A DNA stretch of 64,000 nt from the NCBI RefSeq assembly GCF_031143425.1, contig NC_090437.1:1176920863-1176984862 (forward strand), read 5' to 3'. Each line of letters begins with the position of its first letter. Within the stretch, counting starts at the first letter, position 1. Under the pieces are notes generated by a model. It worked only from the letters and a program-made list of their open reading frames with translations. It was not told the origin of the DNA and searched no databases. The position numbers and the translations under genes were made by a program. This DNA is from Pleurodeles waltl. Taxonomy: Eukaryota; Chordata; Amphibia; Caudata; Salamandridae. Positions 11,774 to 22,400 of the stretch are shown piece by piece.

Positions 11774-12491
11774 GGGCCAGAAGTAGGAAAAAAGCAATTT
11801 GCGACTTGCAAATTGCGAGTCCCTGCGACTCGCAATTTGCAAGTCGCAAATTGCTATGCAGTACGGTGTCTCAGACACCGACTGCAACTCGCAATGGGGT
11901 CGCAATGACCCACCTCATGAATATTCATGAGGTGGGTCGCAAATTGCGGCCCCATTGCGAGTATAGGCACTCGCTAACATGGAGGCCTGCTGACGTCAGC
12001 AGACCTCCATGTTAGCGACCTGCTTTTAAATAAAGCAGTTTTTTTTTTTTGAAGTGTAGCCCGTTTTCCCTAAGCGAAAACGAGCTGCACTTCAAAAAAA
12101 CCCGAAACCTTTAGTTTCGGTTTTTTTTCAGGGCAGGGAGTGGTCCCTCGGACCACTCCCTGCCCTGAAAAAATATTTTGGGCTCCAGTCACAAACTGGA
12201 AGGGGTCCCATGGGGACCCCTTCCAATTTGCGATTGGGTTACCATCCACTTGAAGTGGATGGTAACTGCGATGCCATTTGCGACCGCATATGCGGTCGCA
12301 AATGGTATTGCATCCCAATGCGACTCGCAAATAGGAAGGGAACACCCCTTCCTATTTGCGAGTCTGAAATGCATTTTGCGAGTCGGTAACGACTCGCAAA
12401 ATGCATTTCTGCATTGGGATACGCGTTTTGCGACTCGCAAACGGCAAATTTTGCCGTTTGCGAGTCACAAAACGTTTGCTACATCTGGCCC
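11774..12491. mobile_element. MITE family 3, serial hairpins rich in GCGACTCGCAA
   Basis: Termini GGGCCAGAAGTAGGAAA (11774) and the reverse complement of TTTGCTACATCTGGCCC (12475-12491) are imperfect inverted repeats. The flanks are TAA and TAG. The interior is a chain of consecutive palindromes: about 11800-11853, 11912-11935, 11975-12015, 12059-12087, 12100-12127, 12128-12173, 12198-12226, 12244-12264, 12277-12305, 12336-12356, 12370-12405 and 12422-12473. There is no credible ORF. Superfamily is unresolved. Confidence 0.8.
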
Positions 12492-12626
12492 TAGATTTTT
12501 GATTGGAATTGTGCTGGTTAATTGTGAAATCATATTTTTCTTTTTTACAAAATATTGTCATGATGGGGATAATTTGGGATGTGGCTATATTGCCCACTTG
12601 GGCATAATACTTTAGCAAGATATGTA

Positions 12627-13314
12627 GGCCCTCATTACGACCCTGGCGGTCGGCGGTAATTTGGGGAAAGGTACTGCCAACAGGCTGGCAGTAATGTTTC
12701 CCAAATTATGACATTAGCGGTTTGCCTCAAGCCACGCCACGAAAACCATATACACACGCATATCCACATCCACCCACGCATGCACTCATACACACCCACA
12801 CACCGCAACACACACCAGCATACATTGTTGCACACATGCATTCACAACACACAACATACACATACACTCACATTCAGTCATTCACTCACGCATTCAATGC
12901 AACTCACACCCACATGCATGCATAAAAAAGAGATACACACCCCCCCTACCGACACAACACCCTCACACACGCACACACCACCCCTAGCCCCCTCTCCTGT
13001 TGGAGAACCTGACTTGCTTGCAGGAGGTCCTCCGGCAGGAGACGGGACGCGGCGCTGCTGTCAGCAGCAGCGACCACCAGCAAAACACTGCCAGGCCGTA
13101 TCATTGCTCATGATACGCTACGTGGTGTTTTGATGGCGTGGCGGTGCTGCTGACAGCAGCACCACCTTACTGCCGACTGCCGCCATGACCGTCCACGGTA
13201 TTCCGGCGAGGGTCATAATGCGGGTGGGTGGCTGGTAGGCACGGCAATGGTATGTTGGCGGCTGTCGCCGTGGCGGTGGTAGGCGGCATTTACAGCCAAA
13301 GTTGAATGAGGGCC
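12627..13314. mobile_element. Harbinger-like MITE with CA-rich core, second copy type
   Basis: The left end GGCCCTCATTACGACCCTGG (12627-12646) faces an AATGAGGGCC right end (13305-13314). The flanks are GTA and ATA. Sub-terminal GGCGGT inverted motifs and a CA-rich core (12740-12990) match the element at 7800-8767 in design, though the cores are not closely alignable. Palindromes lie in the right third, for example around 13045-13160. No gene is present. Confidence 0.8.
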
Positions 13315-13750
13315 ATAGTTTGTTGAGGGGGTGTATTTTTTATGATGAATAGTGTAAAATGAGATATACTAGGCAATGTGAACATTTATGTCATTAATCA
13401 GCAATTTCACCTGTAATCGGGAGATATGCATCCATTAATATTTTTATTAGATCCCGTCCCATTGTTTCTGCCAACCATGCATATTATAATTTTGAATAGT
13501 AATTCTATAAATTTATTGATTATTAATGATTATGGATATAACTTTTTTGATGAATAAAGTACTGTTTCATTTGTGGTAATAGGGGAATGCACTGTACATG
13601 CTATATATTGAAAGTTTGTATGAGAGCGTACATAATGGCAACCACTTTGGAATTCCTGTGCATTCTTTTTTTAGAATTTTTTTTTCACTATTCATTATGG
13701 AATGGTGGTTTGTGCACTTTATAGAGGTGGAGAAAAAAGAGGGACTTTCA
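13315..13750. other. AT-rich intergenic DNA, no gene seen
   Basis: No ORF with motifs is present. The 3' part may already belong to a PLE terminal repeat, because a hammerhead-like motif begins at 13754. Confidence 0.4.
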
Positions 13751-13753
13751 CGT

Positions 13754-13790
13754 GTGATCAAGGCACTGGCTGTCCCAAAACGCATCAGGT
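13754..13790 (+). ncRNA. Decayed hammerhead-like motif, G3-C8 type
   Basis: The sequence GTGATCA (13754-13760), one extra A, a GG...CC stem II region and CAAAACGCATC follow the layout of the better-preserved motif at 29560-29599 (minus). Two CpG sites appear decayed: the G12 position (CAAAAC for CGAAAC) and the stem III palindrome (CGCATC for CGCGTC). It is likely a dead PLE hammerhead. Confidence 0.5.
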
Positions 13791-13915
13791 GGTTCTCTTT
13801 TGCTGACAATGGATTAAGGTAAGTTTTTTGATAAACTAATAAACCGTGCTTTTGACAGCTCTGTTTGGAGTGCACGTGATTTCGTGAAGAACTGGCGTAA
13901 GAGGAGATACTTTCT

Positions 13916-13960
13916 ATATATATGTAGGAATATATATTTCTATATCTATATCTATATTTA

Positions 13961-14041
<81 letters not shown>

Positions 14042-14085
14042 TATATACATATATAAATATAGATAGATATAGATATATATATCTA
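13916..14085. repeat. (TA)n microsatellite
   Basis: About 170 bp of TA dinucleotides with occasional TATC/TTTA interruptions. Similar tracts lie at 29384-29490, 30566-30600 and 46425-46468, three of the four next to PLE-derived sequence. Confidence 0.95.
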
Positions 14086-14091
14086 TATATC

Positions 14092-14255
14092 AATAGAAAT
14101 CCCTTTCAGGGTTAGAGTAACGCATAAATTATGTAAAAAGAAAAGAGAACGCTAGACACTCTAGATTTGCTCACATTAAATGTCTGTTTATCTAGCAAAG
14201 TTTTTAAGCATAGGATCAGCACAGTGCTATCCACACCGAGCTAGATAGGAACAAA
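14092..14255. mobile_element. PLE terminal-repeat fragment, left flank of the Harbinger element
   Basis: 14092-14150 matches 29141-29195 directly, including CCCTTTCAG.GTTAGAGT and ACGCATAAAT. 14152-14250 matches the reverse complement of about 29205-29310. A mixture of direct and inverted copies of one unit is typical of PLE terminal repeats. The Harbinger-like element sits between these flanks. Confidence 0.7.
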
Positions 14256-15237
14256 GGGGGTCATTATGGACATGGTGGTAAACACCGTCACCTGCCGTGG
14301 CGACGGTAAACAGAATCCCGCCATGGGCGGTGAACAGAAATCTGCCATATAAAGATGCAAAAAAAACAAATCTACCAAAAATATTCCTACCACCAGTCAC
14401 CGCCAGGGCGTTGTCGGTGAAAAAGCTGCACATCCCACCCCGCCATCACCGAGCACAAATATCCCCCATCCTCCAAATAATATCAGTGGATGTAGAATGA
14501 CCATTGGCTGTACAGACTGCCACGGCAAGCAAGTGGACCCAACAGTAAGAAATGCACACATTGGCAAGTTTGAAACCCACACATACACAACACCATAAAA
14601 CACACACAGACACACCCAACATTCCTTTGCATTGCCAATAGGAGTAGCCAGATGCACAACACTACAGGCAGACACTGAATGCCACATCACACGACTCACA
14701 CACCCAACCACACAACAGCACCCTCACTAATATCCACACAACACACCACCCACAAGACGCACCATGGCACCCCTCAAGCACCCACGCTTCACAGAAAGGG
14801 AGCTAAGGACCATGGTGGACTAGATACTCAAGGATGAGTCACAACTATTTGGGGCACAGGTCCAGCACACACCCATCGCCAGGAAGATGGAGTTATGGCA
14901 GACCATTGTCAACAAGGTCAACGCAGTGGGAAACCATCCACGCACCAAAGACGGCATCTGCAAGAGATGGAACGACCTGTGCAAGAAGGTGAGGTCCATG
15001 GCATCCCAGCACAACATTGAGGTCCAGAAGACTGGGGGAGGACCAACACCCCCGGACTACACTGACTGGGAGGAAAAGGTACTGGCCATCCTGCACCCTG
15101 AGGGCCTCACAGAACTCACTGGAGGAATGGACTTGGGTAAGTCATCCACAATTACCCCATATCCACCACACCTGTAATGCATGCACCACCCCACCCCTCT
15201 ACTACCACCAGGACCACTACCCCACCAAGGCCACAAT

Positions 15238-15252
15238 CACTAAATCCAGTCA
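15238..15252. repeat. Left target-site duplication of the inserted PLE
   Basis: CACTAAATCCAGTCA here matches CACTAAATCCAATCA at 19500-19514, 14 of 15 identical. The two copies bracket the inverted-repeat PLE exactly. Confidence 0.85.
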
Positions 15253-15741
15253 ATGTAATCCAACAGAAGAGGGCGAGGTAGTGAGTGATTGGCGCTCCTA
15301 CTTCCACAGTTATAGCTTAAAGTAACTAAATTAACACGGTGCACAGAACTCAGGTAACCACCCTCCAAGAATTACCTCCACGATATACCCAAAGGGATAT
15401 CTAACAGTACAATAAAGAGTAATGGCACACAAGCGATATTTCACTCTAAGTAGATCAAATGTTAATCTCACATCAGTCCAAGTCCTCTATATCTATCAGG
15501 AAAAACACCAAACATTTATCCTTATACAGATTTATTGATCCTATTAATCATTCTGAAATCCACAAAATTATATGAGCTGTATACAAACATAGATTTCACT
15601 CTATTTCAAAGTCTATATATAATTATTAATACAAAAACAGAAGAATACATTTAAGTATCAACTTCATAGTTCATATTCACAATCCCAAAATTGATCTGAT
15701 TAACACAACTGTCTAAACCCAAAAAAACTCGCTTGTCCGTC

Positions 15742-15790
15742 GTCAACACGTGTTTCATCCGGGGGAGTGCCCCTAGGATTTCCTCAGGAC
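15742..15790 (-). ncRNA. Hammerhead ribozyme, sense arm
   Basis: Read on the minus strand: GTC (15790-15788), CTGAGGA (15787-15781), one extra A, ATCC...GGAT stem II, GAAA, the loop-less palindrome ACACGTGT (15753-15746) as stem III, then T and GAC (stem I partner). Core boxes CUGANGA and GAAA are intact. Stem I is only 3 bp. Minimal hammerheads of this type in PLE terminal repeats are expected to work as dimers. Cleavage would fall after the T at 15745. Confidence 0.8.
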
Positions 15791-16096
15791 TTTCTTGTCA
15801 AATGAAGATTCATCAAAGACTTCCTAAAAACAGTATTGCCATATGACACGAGTCAATTACTGCTTCTCCTATTCATCCATAACCTAATTATAAATTCCAA
15901 ATTTAAAGCCAACCATGTGCTCAGGTGAGAACCATGCAAGTATCTAACATCACCATTATATGAGTGATGTTTCATTGTGAATCTGAGTTAACTAATCATT
16001 ATGTAAATGTTTCGCCCTCATATGCTATAGATTATGTAGTGGTGTATAAAACAGGTAAGTGCAACCCCACTAAGAATTAAATTGAGAGCATATATA

Positions 16097-16745
16097 GGGG
16101 GTCATTCTAAGTCTGGCGGGCGGCGGAGGCCGCCCGCCAGACTTCCCCCTCCGAAATACCGCTCCGCGGTCGAAATACCGCTCCGCGGTCCAAAGACCGC
16201 GGAGGGTATTCTAGGTTTTTCCCTGGGCTGGCGGGCGGTCGCCAAAAGACCGCCCGCCAGCCCAGGGAAAAACTCCCTTCCCACGAGGATGCCGGCTCGT
16301 AATCGAGCCGGCGGAGTGGGAAGGTGCGACGGGTGCTGTTGCACCCGTCGCGTATTTCACTGTCTGCCAAGCAGACAGTGAAATACTTGTAGGGGCCCTC
16401 TTACGGGGGCCCCTGCAGTGCCCATGCCAGTGGCATGGGCACTGCAGGGGCCCCCAGCGGCCCCGCGACCCCCCCTACCGCCATCCGGTTCCCGGCGGGC
16501 GGACCGCCGGGAACTGGATGGCGGTAGGGGGGGTCGGAATCCCCTCGGCGGCGCAGCTAGCTGCGCCGCCTTGGAGGATTCAAAAGGGTGGCGGTACACT
16601 GGCGGGAGACCGCCAGTGTTGCCGGTCCGACCGCGGCTTTACCGCCGCGGTCAGAATGCCCTGCGGGGCACCGCCGGCCTGTCGCCGGTGCTCCCGCCGA
16701 CCCTGGCCCCGGCGGTCTAAGACCGCCGGGGTCAGAATGACCCCC
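16097..16745. mobile_element. GC-rich serial-hairpin MITE, complete copy
   Basis: The termini GGGGGTCATTCT.A and its mirror image TCAGAATGACCCCC are flanked by ATA (16094-16096 and 16746-16748). The other arm of the PLE inverted repeat preserves the unoccupied site (CATATATAGTGCC near 18810), which proves a 3-bp ATA duplication and a 649-bp insert. The interior is a chain of palindromes: about 16113-16140, 16216-16271, 16289-16314, 16327-16352, 16353-16385, 16392-16413, 16414-16447, 16474-16535, 16540-16583, 16590-16620, 16627-16653, 16662-16698 and 16702-16731. The first ten terminal bases equal those of the Harbinger-like element's left end, so that element is a candidate source of transposase. 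Confidence 0.95.
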
Positions 16746-17714
16746 ATAGTGCCTGAAAATTATACACATAAATAAATCAATAGAATAATAAGAATTTGAT
16801 TTGAAAATAATAACATTATAAAGATTATAAAAACAATATAAATATGTGCCGTGCTCCTCATTCACTTAAGAAGGGCCCAAATGTGCTCCCTTGTAACCCC
16901 AACCAAAGGAGGTGTATCCCCCAGTTTATTTAGTTTTTACCTTAGTAACTCGGTTGTACCTAATTTCTTTTCATGCTCCAATACACCTCTTGTTTCCCGA
17001 AGTGTATTCTGGTAGTAAATGGGTACGGTAAAAATAAACAAAGGTATTTCATTAATTATACATTTAATGACATATTTAAAATATCCATGTGATCCCATAA
17101 TCAGCTTACCAATTAACTTGTTTGCTTGAGTTAAATCTAGATCCTGTCTCCACGTATTTTCTTATCAATTTCCTCTATTATGAAAATTAGTACCAATTAG
17201 TTACAAGTCCTGTATGATTAGATCTATCCATACTAATAGAACACTCAAACTATTTTACCTGTTGCAGTATTTAAATATCAGCGAGTGCGCTTCCGATTAA
17301 CTAAACCGAATCCCTGCCGTACGTCCTATTTAAATGCCTCAGAAGCTTAATCGAAATGGAAGATGGACTACCGCGATCCTGGCCGTCTCCGCTGTCAACA
17401 TAAATGATGCACTTCTATCTTGCGACTTCCCCTTCCTAGTTCAACCCCGAAAGATACTAAACATCAAAAACGGACTACATTCACTACCAATAAAAGTAAA
17501 ATTAATACATTGCTTTTTCAGAAAAATATCCCACAATAATCAACTAAAAAAAGAGTTATGAAACCAAATAGACTGTTTATATCATACTTCACTAAGATTA
17601 ATCATTCAATTACCAATAGATGTGTAGTATACATTGCAATTATCCCAAAAATTAATATTTTGCATATCCTTGATCTTATTTGATTAATTATAAGTTCACA
17701 CACTGCAACATTAC

Positions 17715-18026
17715 TTATTTTTTCTCACCGAGAAAGTATTCAATCTCATGATCTGTGTTTAATCCATATTCTACTGCTCCTAACTTCATGATGCATAACG
17801 ATTCCCTTCTTCTCAAGGCCAATTCTCTATTGCCTCCCCGTGGGTTGTTTTCACACTGTTCAAAGCCGAAAAATGTAAAGTCTTTATGTGCCTCTTGCGC
17901 TTTGCATATCATCATGTGCGAGGCTATCGGATAACGTTCGTCTAGTTGCCTAATTGCCCTCCAGTGTTCCGATATTCTCGTCTTAAGTGGGCGTATCGTA
18001 CTGCCCACGTATATTTTCTCACATCC
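17715..18026 (-). pseudogene. PLE GIY-YIG endonuclease C-terminal fragment
   Basis: The minus-strand frame reads CEKIYVGSTIRPLKTRISEH just inside the arm boundary, then residues with HWRAIRQLDERYPIASHMM. It ends with a stop at 17715. This matches the second half of the PLE endonuclease: the YVG of the second YIG-like motif, then the conserved Arg and Glu/His region. The first part (GIY-like strand) and all of the RT are missing. Upstream residues of the open frame (18224-18027) come from the inverted terminal repeat and are duplicated at 17334-17531, so they are not endonuclease sequence. It is a dead 5'-truncated copy. The 3' untranslated part lies at 17532-17714. Confidence 0.85.
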
Positions 18027-19499
18027 GGATATTTTTCTGAAAAAGCAATGTATTAATTTTACTTTTATTGGTAGTGAATGTAGTCCGTTTTTGATGTTTA
18101 GTATCTTTCTGAGTTGAACTAGGAAGGGGAAGTCGCAAGATAGAAGTGCATCATTTATGTTGACAGCGGAGACGTCCAGGATCGCGGTAGTCCGTCTTCC
18201 ATTTCGATTAAGCTTCTGAGGCATTTAAATAGGACGTACGGCAGAGATTCGGTTTAGTTAATCGGAAGCGCACTCGCTAATATTTAAATACTGCAACAGG
18301 TAAAATAGTTTGAGTGTTCTATTAGTATGGATAGATCTAATCATACATGACTTGTAACTAATTGGTACTAATTTTCATAATAGAGGAAATTGATAAGAAA
18401 ATACGTGGAGACAGGATCTAGATTTAACTCAAGCAAACAAGTTAATTGGTAAGCTGATTATGGGATCACATGGATATTTTAAATATGTTATTAAATGTAT
18501 AATTAATGAAATACCTTTGTTTATTTTTACCGTACCCATTTACTACCAGAATACACTTCGGGAATCAAGAGGTGTATTGGAGCATGAAAAGAAATTAGGT
18601 ACAACAGAGTTAGTAAGGTAAAAACTAAATAAACTGGGGGATACACCTCCTTTGGTTGGGGTTACAAGGGATCACATTTGGGCACTTCTTAAGTGAATGA
18701 GGAGCACAGCACATATTTATATTGTTTTTATAATCTTTATAATGTTATTATTTTCAAATCAAATTCTTATTATTCTATTGATTTATTTATGTGTATATTT
18801 TTCAGGCACTATATATGCTCTCAATTTAATTCTTAGTGCGGTTGCACTTACCTGTTTTATACACCACTACATAATCTATAGCATATGAGGGCGAAACATT
18901 TACATAATGATTAGTTAACTCAGATTCACAATGAAACATCACTCATATAATGGTGATGTTAGATACTTGCATGGTTCTCACCTGAGCACATGGTTGGCTT
19001 TAAATTTGGAATTTATAATTAGGTTATGGATTAATAGGAGAAGCAGTAATTGACTTGTGTCATATGGCAATACTGTTTTTAGGAAGTCTTTGATGAATCT
19101 TCATTTGACAAGAAAGTCCTGAGGAAATCCTAGGGGCACTACCCCGGATGAAACACGTGTTGACGACGGACAAGCGAGTTTTTTTTGGGTTTAGACAGTT
19201 GTGTTAATCAGATCAATTTTGGGATTGTGAATATGAACTATGAAGTTGATACTTAAATGTATTCCTCTGTTTTTGTATTAATGATTATATATAGACTTTG
19301 AAATAGAGTGATATCTATGTTTGTATACAGCTCATATAATTTTGTGGATTTCAGAATGATTAATAGGATCAATAAATCTGTATAAGGATAAATGTTTGGT
19401 GTTTTTCCAGATAGATATAGATGACTTGGACTGATGTGAGATTAACATTTGATCTACTTAGAGTGAAATATCGCTTGTGTGCCATTACTCTTTATTGTA
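18027..19499 (+). repeat. Inverted PLE terminal repeat (right arm)
   Basis: Matches 15407-17531 in reverse complement but lacks the MITE, so it records the empty target site. It lies upstream of the endonuclease fragment in inverted orientation, as in the intact PLE at 33.3-41.4 kb. Confidence 0.9.
19116..19164 (+). ncRNA. Hammerhead ribozyme, inverted arm
   Basis: GTC (19116-19118), CTGAGGA (19119-19125), an extra A, ATCC/GGAT stem II, GAAA (19150-19153) with palindrome ACACGTGT, then T and GAC (19162-19164). The core is identical to the copy at 15742-15790, with one change in the stem II loop region. Confidence 0.8.
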
Positions 19500-20789
19500 C
19501 ACTAAATCCAATCACCCTGCATGCACACAAACCCACCAACAGGCCCACATCCCTCCCCCTGTGCACAGCCACCTACCCCTGCAAGGCATCACAATGGCAC
19601 ACTACCACCCACAATGCACCCCCACATCTCAAGAAAAATGCAATGGCAACCTCACAAAAGCACCCTGCATGGCACACCAGTGGAAGCACTGCACAAAATA
19701 GGCCTGCCCTGTGCACCCCATCCGATTTTGCAATTGTAACATACATGTCCATTCCCCCCAACAGGAACCACCACCCATGCCACCCTGATGGACAGGACAA
19801 GGAGTCGCAATGGCCCACATGGAGACAGAGGCACCACTCAGGACACTGTAGAGGGAACTCTGGACAGTGAGGAATACCCTGGCCCTTCACACAGTCCTGG
19901 GCTATCACCATCCAGCAGCCCCACCCAGGACACCACTGACACCCCTACCACCCAGCGACCAACATTAGCTGTGGGCAACCAACCCCACACCTGTGTATCC
20001 AGGCCGCAGACTGGTGGAACACAAGGACAGAGGCCACAGTCACCACCTACCAACTGGCAGGAAGACGATGGCCCCAGTACAAGCAGCACCGCCAGACCTG
20101 TGCAGGGGTCACAGGCACAGGGTGCTAGGCCCAGTGGGAGGGCAACAGAGGCCCAGGGGGGAGGCCAAAGTATGGATGCTGCAGCCCAGGAGATTATCTC
20201 TGAGGTCCCCGGAGCATACCACCATACCCAGGACAGGATGGGCCAGATCATGGCCACCCTGGAGCAGAATCAAATGCTGCAAATAGCACACCACCAGGAG
20301 GCCATGGAGCAGTGGAAACAGCTCAATTCCACTATGGCCACTATTGCAGGGGCGCTGCTGCACCACTTCCCAACCCAGCCTGAGACCCCCACAGACCAGG
20401 AATCCCCTACCACAGACCAAGATACAGACCAGCCATCAGCAGTAGCAGCAACTGGACTGGTGCCACTATCTAAGGACACACAGGAGAACAGCACCTCTAC
20501 CCGTAGAGGCCAACACGAGGCATCAAACAGTCTCTCATGCCCAGATATGGCACTGGAACACCTGCCAAGACCAAGGCACCCTCAAAGAAGTGATTGTGAC
20601 ACAAACTGTCCCCCAAGTGTGCCACTCAACTGCCATCCCCACCATGCAATATCAACTCAACTACATGAAAAAAACAGATGGAGATATTACCACTGCCAAC
20701 AATCACTGAGACCATGTAGCCAGTATGGACATCCACCATCAGCCCACTCCCATCAATGTAAAGAACACCCTGGCATCCCTGACACCTAA

Positions 20790-21083
20790 TAAAACACATG
20801 TACACCAATGTCAATGTCCCCTGTCAGTCTGTTGAATGAAATCGAACTGTGCATGCAATTGTCATTATAATCATATAATCATACCTTTATTGCAGGAATG
20901 GCATCCCACGCACAACATGGGGTGGTGTCAACAGAAATGTCTAACAAGTTGTTCATCATGTCACATGTCACCTGCAAACCTTGTTACAGTGAAAATGTCT
21001 ATAGACCCAGCACCCACATAGGAGATAAGTCATACCGACAGTATGCAGCACAGACAACAACAGTAGCAAACAGTACATCTTAG
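20790..21083. other. Spacer between convergent A and transposase genes
   Basis: No ORF or structure of note. An AATAAA-like word (CCTAATAAAACAC) near 20788 could serve the A gene. A spacer in the same place separates the convergent genes of copy 2 (61820-63340). Confidence 0.5.
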
Positions 21084-22400
21084 TCACTGGAAGTATAGTT
21101 GGATCAGTTGGTTCCTGGAGTGTACATCTTCCCCCTCTTCATCATCATCATCACTCTCATCCCCTTTCAGAGGAAGCTGGTCTGGATATACAGCACCCTC
21201 CTCCTCCAAGAGAGGAATAGATTTCCTCACAGCCACGTTGTGCAGCATGCAGCAGGCCACCACTATTCTACAGACCTTTTCAGGACCATAGGCCAGGGAT
21301 CCCCCAGAAATTTAGAGGCAACAGAATCTAGCCTTCAGGAGACCTATAGTGCGCTCTATCACCCTCCTAGTACATCCATGGGCCTCATTGTAATTCCTCT
21401 CAGCATCTGTCCCAGGATTCCTCACTGGTGTCAGGAGCCAATGCATGTTGGGGTAGACATAATCACCTGCAAAAGTGGGCAAACCAGGACTGTGACTAAC
21501 AACCCTCAGTTGCAGACAGCCTGGCTGTCAGCCATGTGTAGAAAATGTGTCAGACACACTTACCTTTGTTCCATCCTCTTTCCCCTTGTAGTTGTTCCAT
21601 CATGTATGGCACACTGCTGTTCCTGAGCACAATGGAATCATGGACTGATCCAGGGAACATGGCATTCACTGGTCTGCAGTACACACCAATTGAATGTTCA
21701 TAGAGTGAAAGTTCTTCCTGTTTCTGTACACCTGTTCACTTACTCTTGGGGGGGTGAGAGCTATGTTGGTGCCATCGATGGCACCTATCACATGAGGCAA
21801 GTTGGCAAAGGCATAAAAGTCTGACTTGATGGCAGGAAGTTCAGCACTTTGGGGAAACCTCACATATGACTGCAGGTGTTGTACAAATGCATTCAGGAAT
21901 CTGGACAGTATGATGCAAAACTTTGGCTGTGAAACACCAGCACCCATGCCCACTGTCACCTGAAATTACCCTATGGCCAGCAAATGGAGTGCAGAGAGCA
22001 CTTGCACTTCAGTAGGGATGGCATACTGATTCCAATTAGCAGGTCTCAGTGCTGGATCCAGTAATGCACAAAGTTCATGAATAGTACCACTAGTGAGTCT
22101 GTAATTGATGATGATGATGTTACGCTCCACCAAATGAACAAGTGGTCTGTACACCGATAGGGCCCTCCCTCGCCACATGGGTCTGTACCTAGGAGAGGTG
22201 GAGAACACATGTGAGGGACACATATTCAACTTCTCAACATGTTGAGTATTCAGCACTGCTGGCAAACAAGTTGATGACACATATACATTCAAGGATGTTA
22301 AACTGGAGTGACATGTCCTCACTGATACATCTGGACTGTTGTGGTGAGTAAATGTTTTTTTGTCCATGCGTTTGGGGGATGGGGTCCAAAAGGCCTGCAT
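21084..22400 (-). pseudogene. HARBI1-like Harbinger DDE transposase, two exons
   Basis: The minus strand from about 22400 gives an N-terminal region (RPLVHLVERN, TSGTIHELCALLDPALRP, AIPTEVQVLSALHLLAIG). The catalytic domain follows, with the first Asp in HVIGAIDGTNIALTPP (codon 21776-21774). VHDSIVLRNSSVPYMMEQ (second Asp, about 21630) follows in a shifted frame. Exon 1 ends at a GTAAGT donor after 21564. Exon 2 (21466-21084) has CTRRVIERTIGLLKARF with the catalytic Glu near 21353. It ends in an Asp/Glu-rich tail. Lesions are an in-frame TAA at 21968-21966, a TGA at 21668-21666 with a frameshift just after it, and a stop in exon 2 after the E motif. All three catalytic acidic residues are still encoded. 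The gene is convergent with A and divergent from B. Confidence 0.9.

Larger units (their letters stand above)
15407..17531 (-). repeat. Sense PLE terminal repeat (left arm of inverted repeat)
   Basis: This is the reverse complement of 18027-19500, interrupted by the MITE at 16097-16745. The HHR on its minus strand (15742-15790) shows that this arm has the same orientation as the endonuclease fragment, making it the downstream terminal repeat. Confidence 0.9.
15253..19499 (-). mobile_element. 5'-truncated PLE with inverted terminal repeats, inserted in the A-gene intron
   Basis: A long inverted repeat pairs 15407-17531 with 18027-19500. After subtracting a MITE (16097-16745 plus its 3-bp duplication) both arms are about 1473 bp, and differences are few. 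Between the arms lies only the end of a PLE coding region (endonuclease, minus strand). So in element orientation there is an inverted terminal repeat, an endonuclease tail, then a sense terminal repeat. That is the known layout of truncated PLE insertions. Each arm has a hammerhead. A 15-bp target duplication flanks the unit. About 155 bp at 15253-15406 extends beyond the arm. Confidence 0.85.
14764..20789 (+). pseudogene. Harbinger-associated Myb/SANT-like protein A, two exons
   Basis: Exon 1 (14764-15136) starts MAPLKHPRFTERELR and contains a Myb/SANT-like domain with ELWQTIVNKV and GICKRWNDLCKKV. It ends at a GTAAG donor (15137). Exon 2 starts at 19765 after a polypyrimidine-AACAG acceptor, and the frame is continuous across the junction. 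Exon 2 is Ser/Thr/Pro-rich, then carries a helical segment (QEIISEVPGAYHHTQDRMGQ at about 20185, HHQEAMEQWKQL at about 20290) typical of the C-terminal oligomerisation part of such proteins. The single clear lesion in the N-terminal half is an in-frame TAG at codon 20 (14821-14823). The intron was about 370 bp before a PLE inserted into it. These proteins are thought to bind the transposon ends and carry the transposase into the nucleus. The last ~100 residues may be out of frame. Confidence 0.8.

Noticed and set aside
12780..12990. Possible CRISPR-like spacing of short CA words
   Set aside because: No constant repeat or unique spacers exist; it is a dinucleotide-rich core in a eukaryotic transposon.
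17334..17561. 75-residue plus ORF duplicated on the minus strand at 17715-18224
   Set aside because: It is a translation of the PLE inverted terminal repeat and not of the endonuclease.
21384..21401. GGGCCTCATTGTAATTCC inside the transposase gene resembles a Harbinger terminus
   Set aside because: On the minus strand it encodes the conserved RNYNEAHG-type stretch of the transposase, so it is coding sequence and not an internal element end.
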